A stretch of 64,000 nt of DNA from positions 149,868 through 213,867 of the forward strand of contig NZ_WXVV01000011.1 of the NCBI RefSeq assembly GCF_013433315.1, given 5' to 3'. The notes below the pieces were generated by a model. The model did no database searches and had not been told where the DNA came from. It worked only from the letters and a program-made list of their open reading frames with translations. The position numbers and the translations under genes are program-made. Source of the stretch: Pseudomonas crudilactis. Lineage in GTDB: Bacteria; Pseudomonadota; Gammaproteobacteria; Pseudomonadales; Pseudomonadaceae. Below are positions 57,509 through 64,000 of the stretch, piece by piece (positions within the stretch are counted from its first letter, which is position 1; each line of letters starts with the position of its first letter).

Positions 57509-57901
57509 TCACGCACCTCCGAAGCAGATCAGGCGGTCAGCGTCTTGCACCGCGTCATGCAACTGACCGAGACCGGACAATTCCCACGGTGCGCTGACCG
57601 AAATCGCGTCACGCTGGTAGCGCTTGGCTTCTTCAGCATTCAGCGCTCCACGGCGCAGGGCGGCGGCGATGCACACGACGCCGTCCAGTTGCTGCTCGGT
57701 GATGAACGCGCGCCATTGTTTGGGAAGGTCGAGTTCGTCCTGCGGGGTAACCACCGCATCCGAAGCGTTATAAACGCCGTCCTGATAGAAAAACAGCCGG
57801 ACAATCTCATGCCCACCGGCCAGCGCAGCCTGTGCAAACAGCAGGGCGCGGCGCGAGGAGGGCGCATGGGCGGCGGAAAACAGCACGATGGCGAACTTCA
57901 T
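57509..57901 (-). CDS. tusD: Sulfurtransferase TusD
   Basis: 130 residues from ATG 57901 (MKFAIVLFSAAHAPSSRRAL). DsrE-fold; the cysteine in DGVVCIAAALRRG corresponds to the persulfide-carrying residue. First gene of tusDCBE plus the YbiB-like gene. Provides sulfur from IscS via TusA for tRNA 2-thiouridine; MnmA is encoded 22 kb upstream in this window. Confidence 0.92.
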   Translation of the reverse strand: MKFAIVLFSAAHAPSSRRALLFAQAALAGGHEIVRLFFYQDGVYNASDAVVTPQDELDLPKQWRAFITEQQLDGVVCIAAALRRGALNAEEAKRYQRDAISVSAPWELSGLGQLHDAVQDADRLICFGGA

Positions 57902-57960
57902 GACGGACTCGATCAGCAAAACTGCGGCCATGATAAAGCTTTATCGAAGCCGCCGCGAAA

Positions 57961-58050
57961 CCTTGTAGGCCTTCGCCTGCTCGCGATAGCGGTCTGTCAG
58001 CTGGTGAAGATGAAGAATGTGCCGGCGTCTTCGCGAGCAGGCTCGCTCAG
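57961..58050. repeat. REP doublet, one arm degenerate
   Basis: The arm TCTTCGCGAGCAGGCTCGCT is typical; the opposite arm (TGTAGGCCTTCGCCTGCTCG) is degenerate. It lies between the DUF1275 gene end and tusD. Confidence 0.75.
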
Positions 58051-58069
58051 AGATTTTTGTTGTCCTCGG

Positions 58070-58774
58070 TTAGCGCGGCATATAGCCCAGTTGCCAGCGC
58101 CGCGGGATTTTCAGCGAGAGCAGCCCGATCATCGCCGCCAGCACACCGCTGACAAACATCGCCTTCAGTCCCAAGTGATGTTCCAGCACAGCCCCCAGAA
58201 TCGCGCCGATAAACATCCCGCTCCATGGCACCAGTTGCACCCGCCAGCCACTGCGCCGTTCGCCAAGCATCCAGCGGCCCAATCCACGGCCGAACCGCGA
58301 CAACGCGCCAGTCACGTAAGTCAGCCCGACCGGCAAGCCATTCACTTCTTCAACCGCCGCGTTGAGCATGCCCATCGCAATGATCGCCGCCAGCAGCGCA
58401 GGCAGTTGGGTTTCGAATGGCCAGAGCGCCGCCGCGCACAGCAGGGTGGCGATACACAGCAGCAGCGGCAGCGCCCGGCGTCCACCGAAACGTGCGACGA
58501 CAACCCCCAAGGCATTCCCGACAATAAATGTCGCGACGAGGATCACCAGACGCACGATCAACCCGACATCGCCATCGCTGATCGCCACGGCGAGTCGAGT
58601 GGTGTTGCCGCTCATGAACGAGACGAAATCGCCGCTGGCCATAAAGCCGATGGCGTCGGTCATTCCGGCCAGCACCGAGAGGCTGGCCACCAGCGCCAGA
58701 CCCACTCGTCCGCGCCATTTTTGCGTATGCAAGTGGCCAGGGCTGGCGCGATGAGTCGAGGCGGATGGCAACAT
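58070..58774 (-). CDS. YoaK/DUF1275 family membrane protein
   Basis: 234 residues with about six transmembrane helices. The family pattern is clear: AGMTDAIGFMASGDFVSFMSGNTTRLAVAI near the N-terminus and NGLPVGLTYVTGALSRFGRGLG in the middle. Function of this family is unknown. It lies between the REP doublet and a small DUF6388-like gene in the same direction (25 bases apart). Confidence 0.85.
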   Translation of the reverse strand: MLPSASTHRASPGHLHTQKWRGRVGLALVASLSVLAGMTDAIGFMASGDFVSFMSGNTTRLAVAISDGDVGLIVRLVILVATFIVGNALGVVVARFGGRRALPLLLCIATLLCAAALWPFETQLPALLAAIIAMGMLNAAVEEVNGLPVGLTYVTGALSRFGRGLGRWMLGERRSGWRVQLVPWSGMFIGAILGAVLEHHLGLKAMFVSGVLAAMIGLLSLKIPRRWQLGYMPR

Positions 58775-58799
58775 TGCTGGCGGTGTCCTTCGGCGGCGG

Positions 58800-59129
58800 T
58801 TACGGTTCTATGCCATACAAATCGCAATATTCCAGCCAATCCATCCCGGCCATTTCCGCGACTTCACGATGTACTTCCAGGCGCTGCGCCTGATATTCCT
58901 CAGGCGAGTCGGCCGTCAGTTGCAAGGTCAACTCCCAAGCAAATAACCCGAGGCTTTCCGCTTCGGCTTCAAACGCCTCATGCAGTCGTTCCTCGCGATA
59001 CTGCGCTTGAGTTTCGCCTTTGGCCTGAGCCAGCAGCGGATTGAGGTGGTCGAGGGTTTCGCGCAGTTCGGGACGCGCGTCGAGAAATACTTTCAGGGCA
59101 TGTTCATGTCGCTGGTCGGTAGGCGCCAT
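58800..59129 (-). CDS. Small protein, probably DUF6388 family
   Basis: 109 residues from ATG 59129 (MAPTDQRHEHALKVFLDARP), SD AAGGA; a longer in-frame extension to 59462 runs across the divergent lipoprotein gene and is rejected. Acidic, helical, ending EVAEMAGMDWLEYCDLYGIEP. It resembles small Pseudomonas proteins of family DUF6388 as remembered; no function known. Confidence 0.7.
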   Translation of the reverse strand: MAPTDQRHEHALKVFLDARPELRETLDHLNPLLAQAKGETQAQYREERLHEAFEAEAESLGLFAWELTLQLTADSPEEYQAQRLEVHREVAEMAGMDWLEYCDLYGIEP

Positions 59130-59263
59130 GTGTTTTCCTTGTGAGGCTGATGACCTTAGGTTGCCGCAGCGGCCCGCGCGTGTCGCGCTATAAATGCAGT
59201 AAAGCAGAACGATTTCTGCTGCTGCGGTGATACAGTCCGCTTTTTTCTGAATGAGCGAATGCA

Positions 59264-59614
59264 ATGCGAATGCTGATGGTAGCGCTGGCGGCGACGCTGC
59301 TGGCCGGTTGCGCAGGCTCGGTGATGGACGATGCTCGCACGAAAACCCCGTACAAGGTGTTGACGTCGAACAAAGCCGAAAAAGACGTGGCGCGGTGTGT
59401 GCAGTTTGGTTGGCAGGACGAAGCGGTATTTGGTGTCGATGCGGCGGCGTATCTGGAACCACGCAAAGCGGGTGGTACGACGGTGTACACCCGTTCGGCG
59501 GAGTCGTTTGTCGACGTGATCACCGAGGCATCGGGCACGACGTTGAATTACTACGCGCAGAAGGATGATTTTGTCGCCAAGCGCCGGTTGGCGGCGTTGG
59601 CGACTTGCCTCTGA
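59264..59614 (+). CDS. Small lipoprotein of unknown function
   Basis: 116 residues (two fewer if translation starts at the second methionine). Signal peptide MRMLMVALAATLLAGC with the lipobox LAGC, lipidated cysteine 16, followed by AGS, which predicts outer-membrane sorting. The mature part is about 100 residues with two further cysteines (RCVQFGWQD and the C-terminal LATCL) that could form a disulfide. It is divergent from the DUF6388-like gene. Confidence 0.78.
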   Translation: MRMLMVALAATLLAGCAGSVMDDARTKTPYKVLTSNKAEKDVARCVQFGWQDEAVFGVDAAAYLEPRKAGGTTVYTRSAESFVDVITEASGTTLNYYAQKDDFVAKRRLAALATCL

Positions 59615-59655
59615 TCATGCATTGAGGTGGCTCCCGCCATCGTCGGAACGCCGCC

Positions 59656-59720
59656 CGTAGCAGGCTCGCTCCCACATTGGAATACATTCCAATGTGGGAG
59701 CGAGCCTGCTCGCGAAGAGG
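59656..59720. repeat. REP doublet with very short spacer
   Basis: GAGCGAGCCTGCTCGCG and its inverse GTAGCAGGCTCGCTCCCACA surround a compact centre ATTGGAATACATTCCAAT, giving a nearly continuous 60-base palindrome between the convergent lipoprotein and GNAT genes; it could act as a terminator for both. Confidence 0.9.
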
Positions 59721-59729
59721 GCGGTACAT

Positions 59730-60155
59730 TCAACCTACAAGTCGCTTCTGGAAAAAATGCCGTTTGTGCCCCGGCGGATAATCGACGATTTCCCCAAACT
59801 GGCTATACCCCAGTTTCTTGTAGAACTCAGGTGCCTGAAAGTCGAACGTGTCGAGCCATGCGCCGATGCAGCCTTTCTCCCGCGCCAGCTCTTCGGCCAT
59901 GCGCATCAGCTTCGAGCCAATTCCCTGGCCCCGGCCTGCTTCAGGCACTGACAGCAAATCGATGAACAGCCACTGGCAGACCAGTCGGCCATAGAGTCCG
60001 CCCAAAATCTGATCCTGATCGTCACGCACCAGCAAGGTGAGTGGCTCAGAGACGGCAATTCCGGCCTTGGCCACGTTATAGGCGTGCAGGGGGGCCAAAA
60101 TGGCCTGGCGTTCTTCTTCGGTGGAATGCTGCGACAGCTCAATGCGTAAGTTCAT
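59730..60155 (-). CDS. GNAT family N-acetyltransferase
   Basis: 141 residues from ATG 60155 (MNLRIELSQHSTEEERQAIL), SD AAGGA. The acetyl-CoA loop is VPEAGRGQGIGSKLMRMAEE and the tail has FYKKLGYSQFGEIVDYPPGHKRHFFQK, typical of the subgroup often annotated as toxin-like or small-molecule acetyltransferases. Substrate unknown. Convergent with the lipoprotein gene. Confidence 0.85.
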   Translation of the reverse strand: MNLRIELSQHSTEEERQAILAPLHAYNVAKAGIAVSEPLTLLVRDDQDQILGGLYGRLVCQWLFIDLLSVPEAGRGQGIGSKLMRMAEELAREKGCIGAWLDTFDFQAPEFYKKLGYSQFGEIVDYPPGHKRHFFQKRLVG

Positions 60156-60303
60156 GCATGACTTCCTTGTTGTTTGAATTCGCAGCCTATCCTGCCCCGC
60201 GGCCATCTTCCAAGCCCTTCTTCAACCCGGTGGAACTGCCGCTCTCGCCTCGGGGTCTAGCCTTTACAGCGTCACTCCAGCACGCGGTTGATGAGGATCC
60301 CCT

Positions 60304-60741
60304 ATGAATATTTTCGAAGCCCTTCGCGAAAGCCATGATCGCCAGCGCAGCTACGCCAAGACCTTGATCGAAACCAGTGGCGACACGCCGGAGCGGGTTG
60401 AAGCCTACAAACAGCTCAAGGCAGAACTCCAGGCCCATGAAACAGCGGAAGAGCGCCATTTCTACATTCCGTTGATGGAGCTTGATGACGGTGTCGATCT
60501 GAGCCGCCATGCCATCGCCGAACACCATGAAATGGACGAGATGATGGAAGAGCTCGATGAGACCGAGATGTCCAGCCCGGCCTGGCTGGCCATCGCGAAA
60601 AAGCTTTCTGACAAGGTTCATCACCATCTCAAGGAAGAAGAGCAGAAGTTCTTCCAGATGGCCGGCAAGTTGCTCAACGAAAAACAGAAAGAACAACTCG
60701 CCGGGCAGTACGAAAAGGAGTTCAACGCACAGTTGCCATGA
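60304..60741 (+). CDS. Hemerythrin domain (HHE) protein
   Basis: 145 residues, all helical. Iron-coordinating histidines and glutamates are placed as in hemerythrins: RESHDRQRSY, ETAEERHFYIPL, AEHHEMDEMM and DKVHHHLKEEEQKFF. Cytoplasmic, probably a non-heme di-iron O2 or redox sensor or stress protein. SD GAGG just upstream. It precedes the LPMO gene by 222 bases, with no sign of shared transcription. Confidence 0.88.
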   Translation: MNIFEALRESHDRQRSYAKTLIETSGDTPERVEAYKQLKAELQAHETAEERHFYIPLMELDDGVDLSRHAIAEHHEMDEMMEELDETEMSSPAWLAIAKKLSDKVHHHLKEEEQKFFQMAGKLLNEKQKEQLAGQYEKEFNAQLP

Positions 60742-60918
60742 GTACTGAATGGCAGCTTTTGCAGTATTGCCGTGTAATCTTTTGACCACATATTAGGTGG
60801 GCGTTGTCGCAGAAGACTGTATATGCATCCAGTATTTGCGATGTTTTTACGGTTCAAAGCTGCTGACTGCGACAAAACCGCCGATGGACAAAAAATCCCT
60901 CTCCGTTAGCTTGAAGGC

Positions 60919-60937
60919 CTCTCCTCGGAAAGGAGAG
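60919..60937 (+). promoter_or_regulatory. Candidate RsmA/RsmE hairpin in the LPMO leader (site 1)
   Basis: CTCTCCT-CGGAA-AGGAGAG: a 7-bp stem presenting GGA in a five-base loop, 26 bases upstream of the LPMO start codon. It is followed by TTCTT and is also compatible with a weak attenuator. Confidence 0.5.
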
Positions 60938-60945
60938 TTCTTAAA

Positions 60946-60957
60946 TCAACGGAGTGA
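60946..60957 (+). promoter_or_regulatory. Candidate RsmA/RsmE site over the LPMO Shine-Dalgarno (site 2)
   Basis: UCA-ACGGAG-UGA: a 3-bp stem with the SD GGAG in a hexaloop that fits the A-N-GGA consensus. Two sites 20-30 bases apart suit a single RsmA/E dimer. The stem is short, so this alone would be weak evidence. Confidence 0.45.
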
Positions 60958-60963
60958 AAAATC

Positions 60964-61593
60964 ATGAATCAACCACAAACCCAACTGCGACACGGTCGTG
61001 TCATTTCCCCTGCAAGCCGTGGTGCGGTTGCCATTGAGCAAGGATTGCTCGGTGCCTGGCAGGTCAATGAAATGGAAGGCGGGAAGAATTTCCCGGCACT
61101 GGCAGCGGGGCCGTTCCCGGCGCCTTACCAGAGCGACTCGGACAGTGTCACGCCACCGGCCGATGGCTACATTCTCAGCGGTGGCAAGAGCGATGCCCGC
61201 GATTGCGTGAACTTCACCAATGATGAAATGAGCAAGAAACTCGCTCGTCCGTTCACCTGGCCGCTGCTCAATGTCGCCCCGGGGCAGACCCTCGAAATCA
61301 AATGGGAATACACCGCGCCGCACACCACCCGCGGCTACCGCTGGCTGATCACCAAGGATGGCTGGGACCCGAAACAACGCATCAGCCGCGCGCAACTGGA
61401 AGCGCAACCGTTCTTCGAGGACTTCTACACTCAGGTGCCTTATTACAGCTATCCGAATGAGCTGAAGGCCAAGGTCAATCACGCGGTGAAACTACCGGCC
61501 AACAAGAAGGGCCATCACGTGATCGTGCTGATGTGGATCGTTGCCAACACCGGTAACGCCTTCTATCAGGCTTTCGACGTCGACTTCAAATAA
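60964..61593 (+). CDS. AA10 lytic polysaccharide monooxygenase / chitin-binding protein, no signal peptide
   Basis: 209 residues. Copper-dependent oxidative cleavage of chitin is the family activity. The mature AA10 start is visible as HGRVISPASRG, with the histidine-brace residues His10 and His120 (WEYTAPHTTRGYRWLIT) and axial Phe200 (GNAFYQAFDV). The histidine normally becomes residue 1 after signal-peptidase cleavage, but here only nine polar residues (MNQPQTQLR) precede it, which is not a Sec or Tat signal. No carbohydrate-binding module follows. The chitinase gene begins 43 bases downstream, so they form an operon. An upstream start codon giving a signal peptide was looked for in the 220-base leader and not found. 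Confidence 0.9.
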   Translation: MNQPQTQLRHGRVISPASRGAVAIEQGLLGAWQVNEMEGGKNFPALAAGPFPAPYQSDSDSVTPPADGYILSGGKSDARDCVNFTNDEMSKKLARPFTWPLLNVAPGQTLEIKWEYTAPHTTRGYRWLITKDGWDPKQRISRAQLEAQPFFEDFYTQVPYYSYPNELKAKVNHAVKLPANKKGHHVIVLMWIVANTGNAFYQAFDVDFK

Positions 61594-61618
61594 CGGCGCT
61601 GTGTCGCCAAACCCACAC

Positions 61619-61636
61619 GTTCTGAAGGATTAGAAC
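61619..61636 (+). promoter_or_regulatory. Candidate RsmA/RsmE hairpin over the chitinase Shine-Dalgarno
   Basis: GUUCU-GAAGGAUU-AGAAC: a perfect 5-bp stem with the SD AGGA in an eight-base loop; the stem ends at the base before the ATG at 61637. It is a classic shape for CsrA/RsmA-type translational repression. Confidence 0.6.
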
Positions 61637-62695
61637 ATGTCAAAAATCGATTTCTCTTTAGTGCAAAGCGCGGCGAGCGATGCCGCTTCGCTGATGCCGA
61701 GCATTGCCGGTAAAAAGATCCTCATGGGCTTCTGGCACAACTGGCCTGCGGGTCCGAGCGATGGTTACCGCCAAGGCCGCTTCGCCGGCCTATCGCTGGA
61801 GGACGTGCCCAAGGAGTACAACGTGGTCGCGGTGGCGTTTATGAAGGGTAGCGGTATTCCTACTTTCAAACCCTTCAACGTTTCCGACGCTGAGTTCCGC
61901 CGTCAGGTTGGCGTGCTCAACAGCCAGGGACGGGCCGTGCTGATTTCCCTCGGTGGCGCCGATGCGCATATCGAGTTACGCAGCGGGCAGGAACAACCGC
62001 TGGCTAAAGAAATTATCCGTCTGGTGGAAACCTACGGCTTCGACGGGCTGGACATCGATCTTGAACAGAGCGCGATTGATTTCGCTGCCAATAAGACAGT
62101 CCTGCCGGCCGCACTGAAACTGGTCAAGGATCACTACGCAGGCCAGGGCAAGCACTTCATCATCAGCATGGCCCCGGAGTTCCCGTACCTGACCAGCACC
62201 GGCAAATACATCAGCTATTTGCAGGCACTGGAAGGCTACTACGACTTCATCGCCCCGCAGTTCTACAACCAGGGCGGCGACGGGGTCTGGGTGCCGGAAG
62301 CCAACAACGGCGCAGGTGCGTGGATTGCGCAGAACAACGATGCGCTGAAAGAGGATTTCCTCTTCTACCTGACCGAAAGTCTGGTGACCGGCACTCGCGG
62401 CTTCACGCGGATCCCCGCAGACAAGTTCGTCATCGGCCTGCCGGCCAACAACGATGCGGCGGCCACCGGTTATGTGATCGACAAAACCGTGGTCGGGAAT
62501 GTCCTCAAGAGTCTAGCGATCAAGGGGCTGCCGATCAAAGGCTTGATGACCTGGTCGGTGAATTGGGACAACGGCACCAGCAAGGATGGCGTGCCGTACA
62601 ACTGGGAATTCAGTCGGCGTTATGGGCCGTTGATTCACGGGGCTCGTTCAGTCGAGCAGGGTGTCGGTGACATACAGTCGCAAGTCGCTCGTTAG
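61637..62695 (+). CDS. GH18 chitinase, no signal peptide
   Basis: 352 residues, a single GH18 TIM barrel. The catalytic signature DGLDIDLE has Asp136, Asp139, Asp141 and the acid/base Glu143; the second conserved strand motif LISLGG is at residues 102-107. No chitin-binding or fibronectin domain follows. The N-terminus MSKIDFSLVQSAASDAASLM has no hydrophobic core, so no Sec signal peptide. It resembles the signal-less chitinases of entomopathogens by layout; partner of the LPMO gene upstream. A terminator at 62708-62740 ends the operon. Confidence 0.92.
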   Translation: MSKIDFSLVQSAASDAASLMPSIAGKKILMGFWHNWPAGPSDGYRQGRFAGLSLEDVPKEYNVVAVAFMKGSGIPTFKPFNVSDAEFRRQVGVLNSQGRAVLISLGGADAHIELRSGQEQPLAKEIIRLVETYGFDGLDIDLEQSAIDFAANKTVLPAALKLVKDHYAGQGKHFIISMAPEFPYLTSTGKYISYLQALEGYYDFIAPQFYNQGGDGVWVPEANNGAGAWIAQNNDALKEDFLFYLTESLVTGTRGFTRIPADKFVIGLPANNDAAATGYVIDKTVVGNVLKSLAIKGLPIKGLMTWSVNWDNGTSKDGVPYNWEFSRRYGPLIHGARSVEQGVGDIQSQVAR

Positions 62696-62707
62696 CTGCA
62701 AATAAAG

Positions 62708-62740
62708 AAGCCCGGTAGCGCTGCCGGGCTTTTCTTTTTT
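62708..62740 (+). terminator. Terminator of the LPMO-chitinase operon
   Basis: Stem AAGCCCGG / CCGGGCTT, extended by inner pairs, followed by TTCTTTTTT; 12 bases beyond the chitinase stop. Confidence 0.93.
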
Positions 62741-62836
62741 TAGCGGTTGTTGCTTTAAGTAGGTGACGGGGCTGCTCTGATTAAACCGAAGCAGAAAAAC
62801 TGGACCTGAAATTTGAGGCCCCTGTAAGTACGCGTA

Positions 62837-63142
62837 CTAGTCAGCCAGGTTTTCGTTCAACTTCCTTTCGATATGGCGTAGCCATACTTCGCCGGAAGCC
62901 CATTTGTTCCAGTAACAATAGTAACAATGCATTTCTTTTAAGAGGAACGCCCGCAGGTCTGTTTCTTTTAGCTTTTTGCTGAGCAGGGCTCGCAGTTCGC
63001 TACGGACTAAAATCAGCACTTCTTTATCTGAATTTTTCAAAAAGTCGTCAATGACTTGATCCGCTGTGTCATGTTCCACCAGCCAATCTTGATGGAAATA
63101 GGCGCCAAAAAAATCTTGAGCTTCTGGAAAGTCATTTTTCAT
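62837..63142 (-). CDS. Probable immunity protein to the RNase A-like toxin
   Basis: 101 residues, acidic and helical (MKNDFPEAQDFFGAYFHQDW). Resembles immunity proteins of contact-dependent inhibition systems (CdiI type). Its start overlaps the Rhs stop by four bases (ATGA), the usual toxin-immunity order. The A+T content is higher than that of the core genes, in line with the toxin tip. Confidence 0.65.
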   Translation of the reverse strand: MKNDFPEAQDFFGAYFHQDWLVEHDTADQVIDDFLKNSDKEVLILVRSELRALLSKKLKETDLRAFLLKEMHCYYCYWNKWASGEVWLRHIERKLNENLAD

Positions 63143-64000
63143 AGCTCTGGAAATCCCGTTAGTAAAAAATATCCCAAAGGCAGCGCAGGGTCTTTTTTCA
63201 AGACCAATAGCAATTTTGATGCTGATTGAGAGTGCGTAAGGCCATTGGGCATACTCACACCCACTGGTCGGCCGAGATCATGCGAAAAACTCGTTTTTCC
63301 TTTGTTGCTGTTCAAGAATTGAATCACTTTTTGCGAATTCGAGCTTAATGCTTCAGATACTGCAGCTTCAGCTTCGGCGCGATTCATGAAAGTAGAAGCT
63401 GCAGGAATGTTGGGCTCTGCATGTAGTCTTTGAGCCAGTTGGATATCAGTTCTTCCAACATGCTTGATAATCAGATGCCCACCTTGGGCTTCATGGGCAG
63501 CTAATCCCCCGCCTGGAACAATTTCACTATACGGCCCATCTGCCTGTATCGCTCCCGGGCACGGAGTGCAAGCCAATCCCAACGGATCCACCCACCCCGT
63601 CGGATTCGGCACGTACTGGTACTGATTCAGCCCACCGGCCAACTTGATGGGATCCGGTGTCAGATACCGGCCCAGCCGCGGGTCGTAGTACCGGTGCCGG
63701 TTGTAATGCAGGCCGCTTTCCGCATCGAAGTACTGCCCCTGAAAGCGCAGCGGCTGGTTCAGGTAGTCCTCGCCGGCCAGGGTCAGTGCGGCGACTTTGC
63801 CGTAGGCGTCGTATTGCGCGGACCAGACGATGTCGCCGCTGTAGTCGGTGAGTTCCTGCGGGGTGCCGAGGTGGTCGAGTTGGTAATAAAACGGGCAGGC
63901 TTTTTTCGGGCCTTTGCCGTCGAGCAATGCCAGCGGGCGGAAGGTGCCGGGTTCGTAGACGTAGCTGCGGTATTCGCTTTCGCTGCTTTCGGCGACGAGG
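63139..64000 (-). CDS. Rhs-family protein with C-terminal RNase A-like toxin domain, 5' part beyond window edge
   Basis: At least 287 residues of the C-terminus; the rest lies past the right edge. The Rhs/YD core end is recognised by YYQLDHLGTPQELTDYSGDI, YDPRLGRYLTPDPI and the boundary NPTGWVDPLGL, where the toxin tip is normally cleaved off. The tip of about 145 residues (HEAQGGHLIIKHVGRTD, FMNRAEAEAAVSEAL, LPLGYFLLTGFPE) matches the bacterial RNase A-like domain found in CdiA C-termini, whose histidine catalyses RNA cleavage. The core is of Rhs type rather than TccC type. G+C falls sharply about 63540, at the core-to-tip junction. Confidence 0.9.
   Translation of the reverse strand, partial: LVAESSESEYRSYVYEPGTFRPLALLDGKGPKKACPFYYQLDHLGTPQELTDYSGDIVWSAQYDAYGKVAALTLAGEDYLNQPLRFQGQYFDAESGLHYNRHRYYDPRLGRYLTPDPIKLAGGLNQYQYVPNPTGWVDPLGLACTPCPGAIQADGPYSEIVPGGGLAAHEAQGGHLIIKHVGRTDIQLAQRLHAEPNIPAASTFMNRAEAEAAVSEALSSNSQKVIQFLNSNKGKTSFSHDLGRPVGVSMPNGLTHSQSASKLLLVLKKDPALPLGYFLLTGFPEL

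Noticed and set aside
63139..64000. TccC-type toxin of the Tc cluster
   Set aside because: The core end (LDHLGTPQELTDYSGDIVW, NPTGWVDPLGL) is of the Rhs type, and the tip is RNase A-like with an adjacent immunity gene, which TccC toxins lack.

Overview
The window looks like one contiguous piece of a Pseudomonas chromosome, most likely from the P. fluorescens group. This rests on three things: high G+C with strong third-position bias, many copies of the REP-type repeat usual in this group (GAGCNNGCTCGCTCCCACA and relatives), and a core gene order that, from memory, largely follows the P. aeruginosa block from nuo to aceA, purB, mnmA, idh/icd, clpSA, infA, ftsK, lolA, serS and cysG. No rRNA, tRNA, CRISPR array, IS element or integrase was recognised.

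Layout. (1) 1-7.3 kb, minus strand: two adjacent genes encoding the two parts of a split Tc-toxin A subunit (TcaA/TcaB-like); the second runs off the left edge. (2) 7.57-11.8 kb, plus strand: a 1415-residue Ig-like repeat protein without a signal peptide, transcribed away from the Tc genes. The shared 0.27-kb spacer holds a perfect 9+2+9 palindrome and a degenerate second copy of it. (3) 12.0-27.0 kb, minus strand: the complete 13-gene nuoA-N operon (NuoC and NuoD fused) for respiratory complex I. (4) 27.6-40.4 kb: carbon and nucleotide metabolism and RNA modification: aceA, a NolW-like secretin-domain protein, a GNAT protein, a RoxA-type oxygenase, purB, hflD, mnmA, a NudJ-like Nudix enzyme, and the monomeric and dimeric NADP-isocitrate dehydrogenases side by side and divergent; then cspD. 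(5) 40.6-46.2 kb: clpS-clpA, a 1-kb non-coding inverted-repeat island, infA, and the N-degron transferases bpt and aat, so the leucyl-transferase/ClpS/ClpA N-end-rule pathway lies within 6 kb. (6) 46.7-54.3 kb: ftsK, lolA, rarA, crcB, serS, cysG. (7) 54.4-60.7 kb: a glutathionyl-hydroquinone reductase, a tusDCB-tusE-ybiB-like operon (sulfur relay to MnmA, which is also in this window), and small genes of mixed or unknown role. (8) 60.9-64 kb, accessory: an AA10 lytic polysaccharide monooxygenase and a GH18 chitinase, both without a Sec signal peptide, then a convergent Rhs protein with an RNase A-like toxin tip and a probable immunity gene; the Rhs gene runs off the right edge.

The most interesting signal is regulatory. 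The accessory factors at the two ends (the Tc gene, the LPMO and the chitinase) have Shine-Dalgarno or leader GGA motifs in the loops of small hairpins, the form recognised by RsmA/RsmE. Together with the absence of signal peptides on the Ig protein, LPMO and chitinase, this suggests an insect- or arthropod-directed Tc plus chitin-degrading programme under Gac/Rsm control with non-Sec release. That overall reading is inference; the hairpins, palindromes and missing signal peptides are visible in the sequence.
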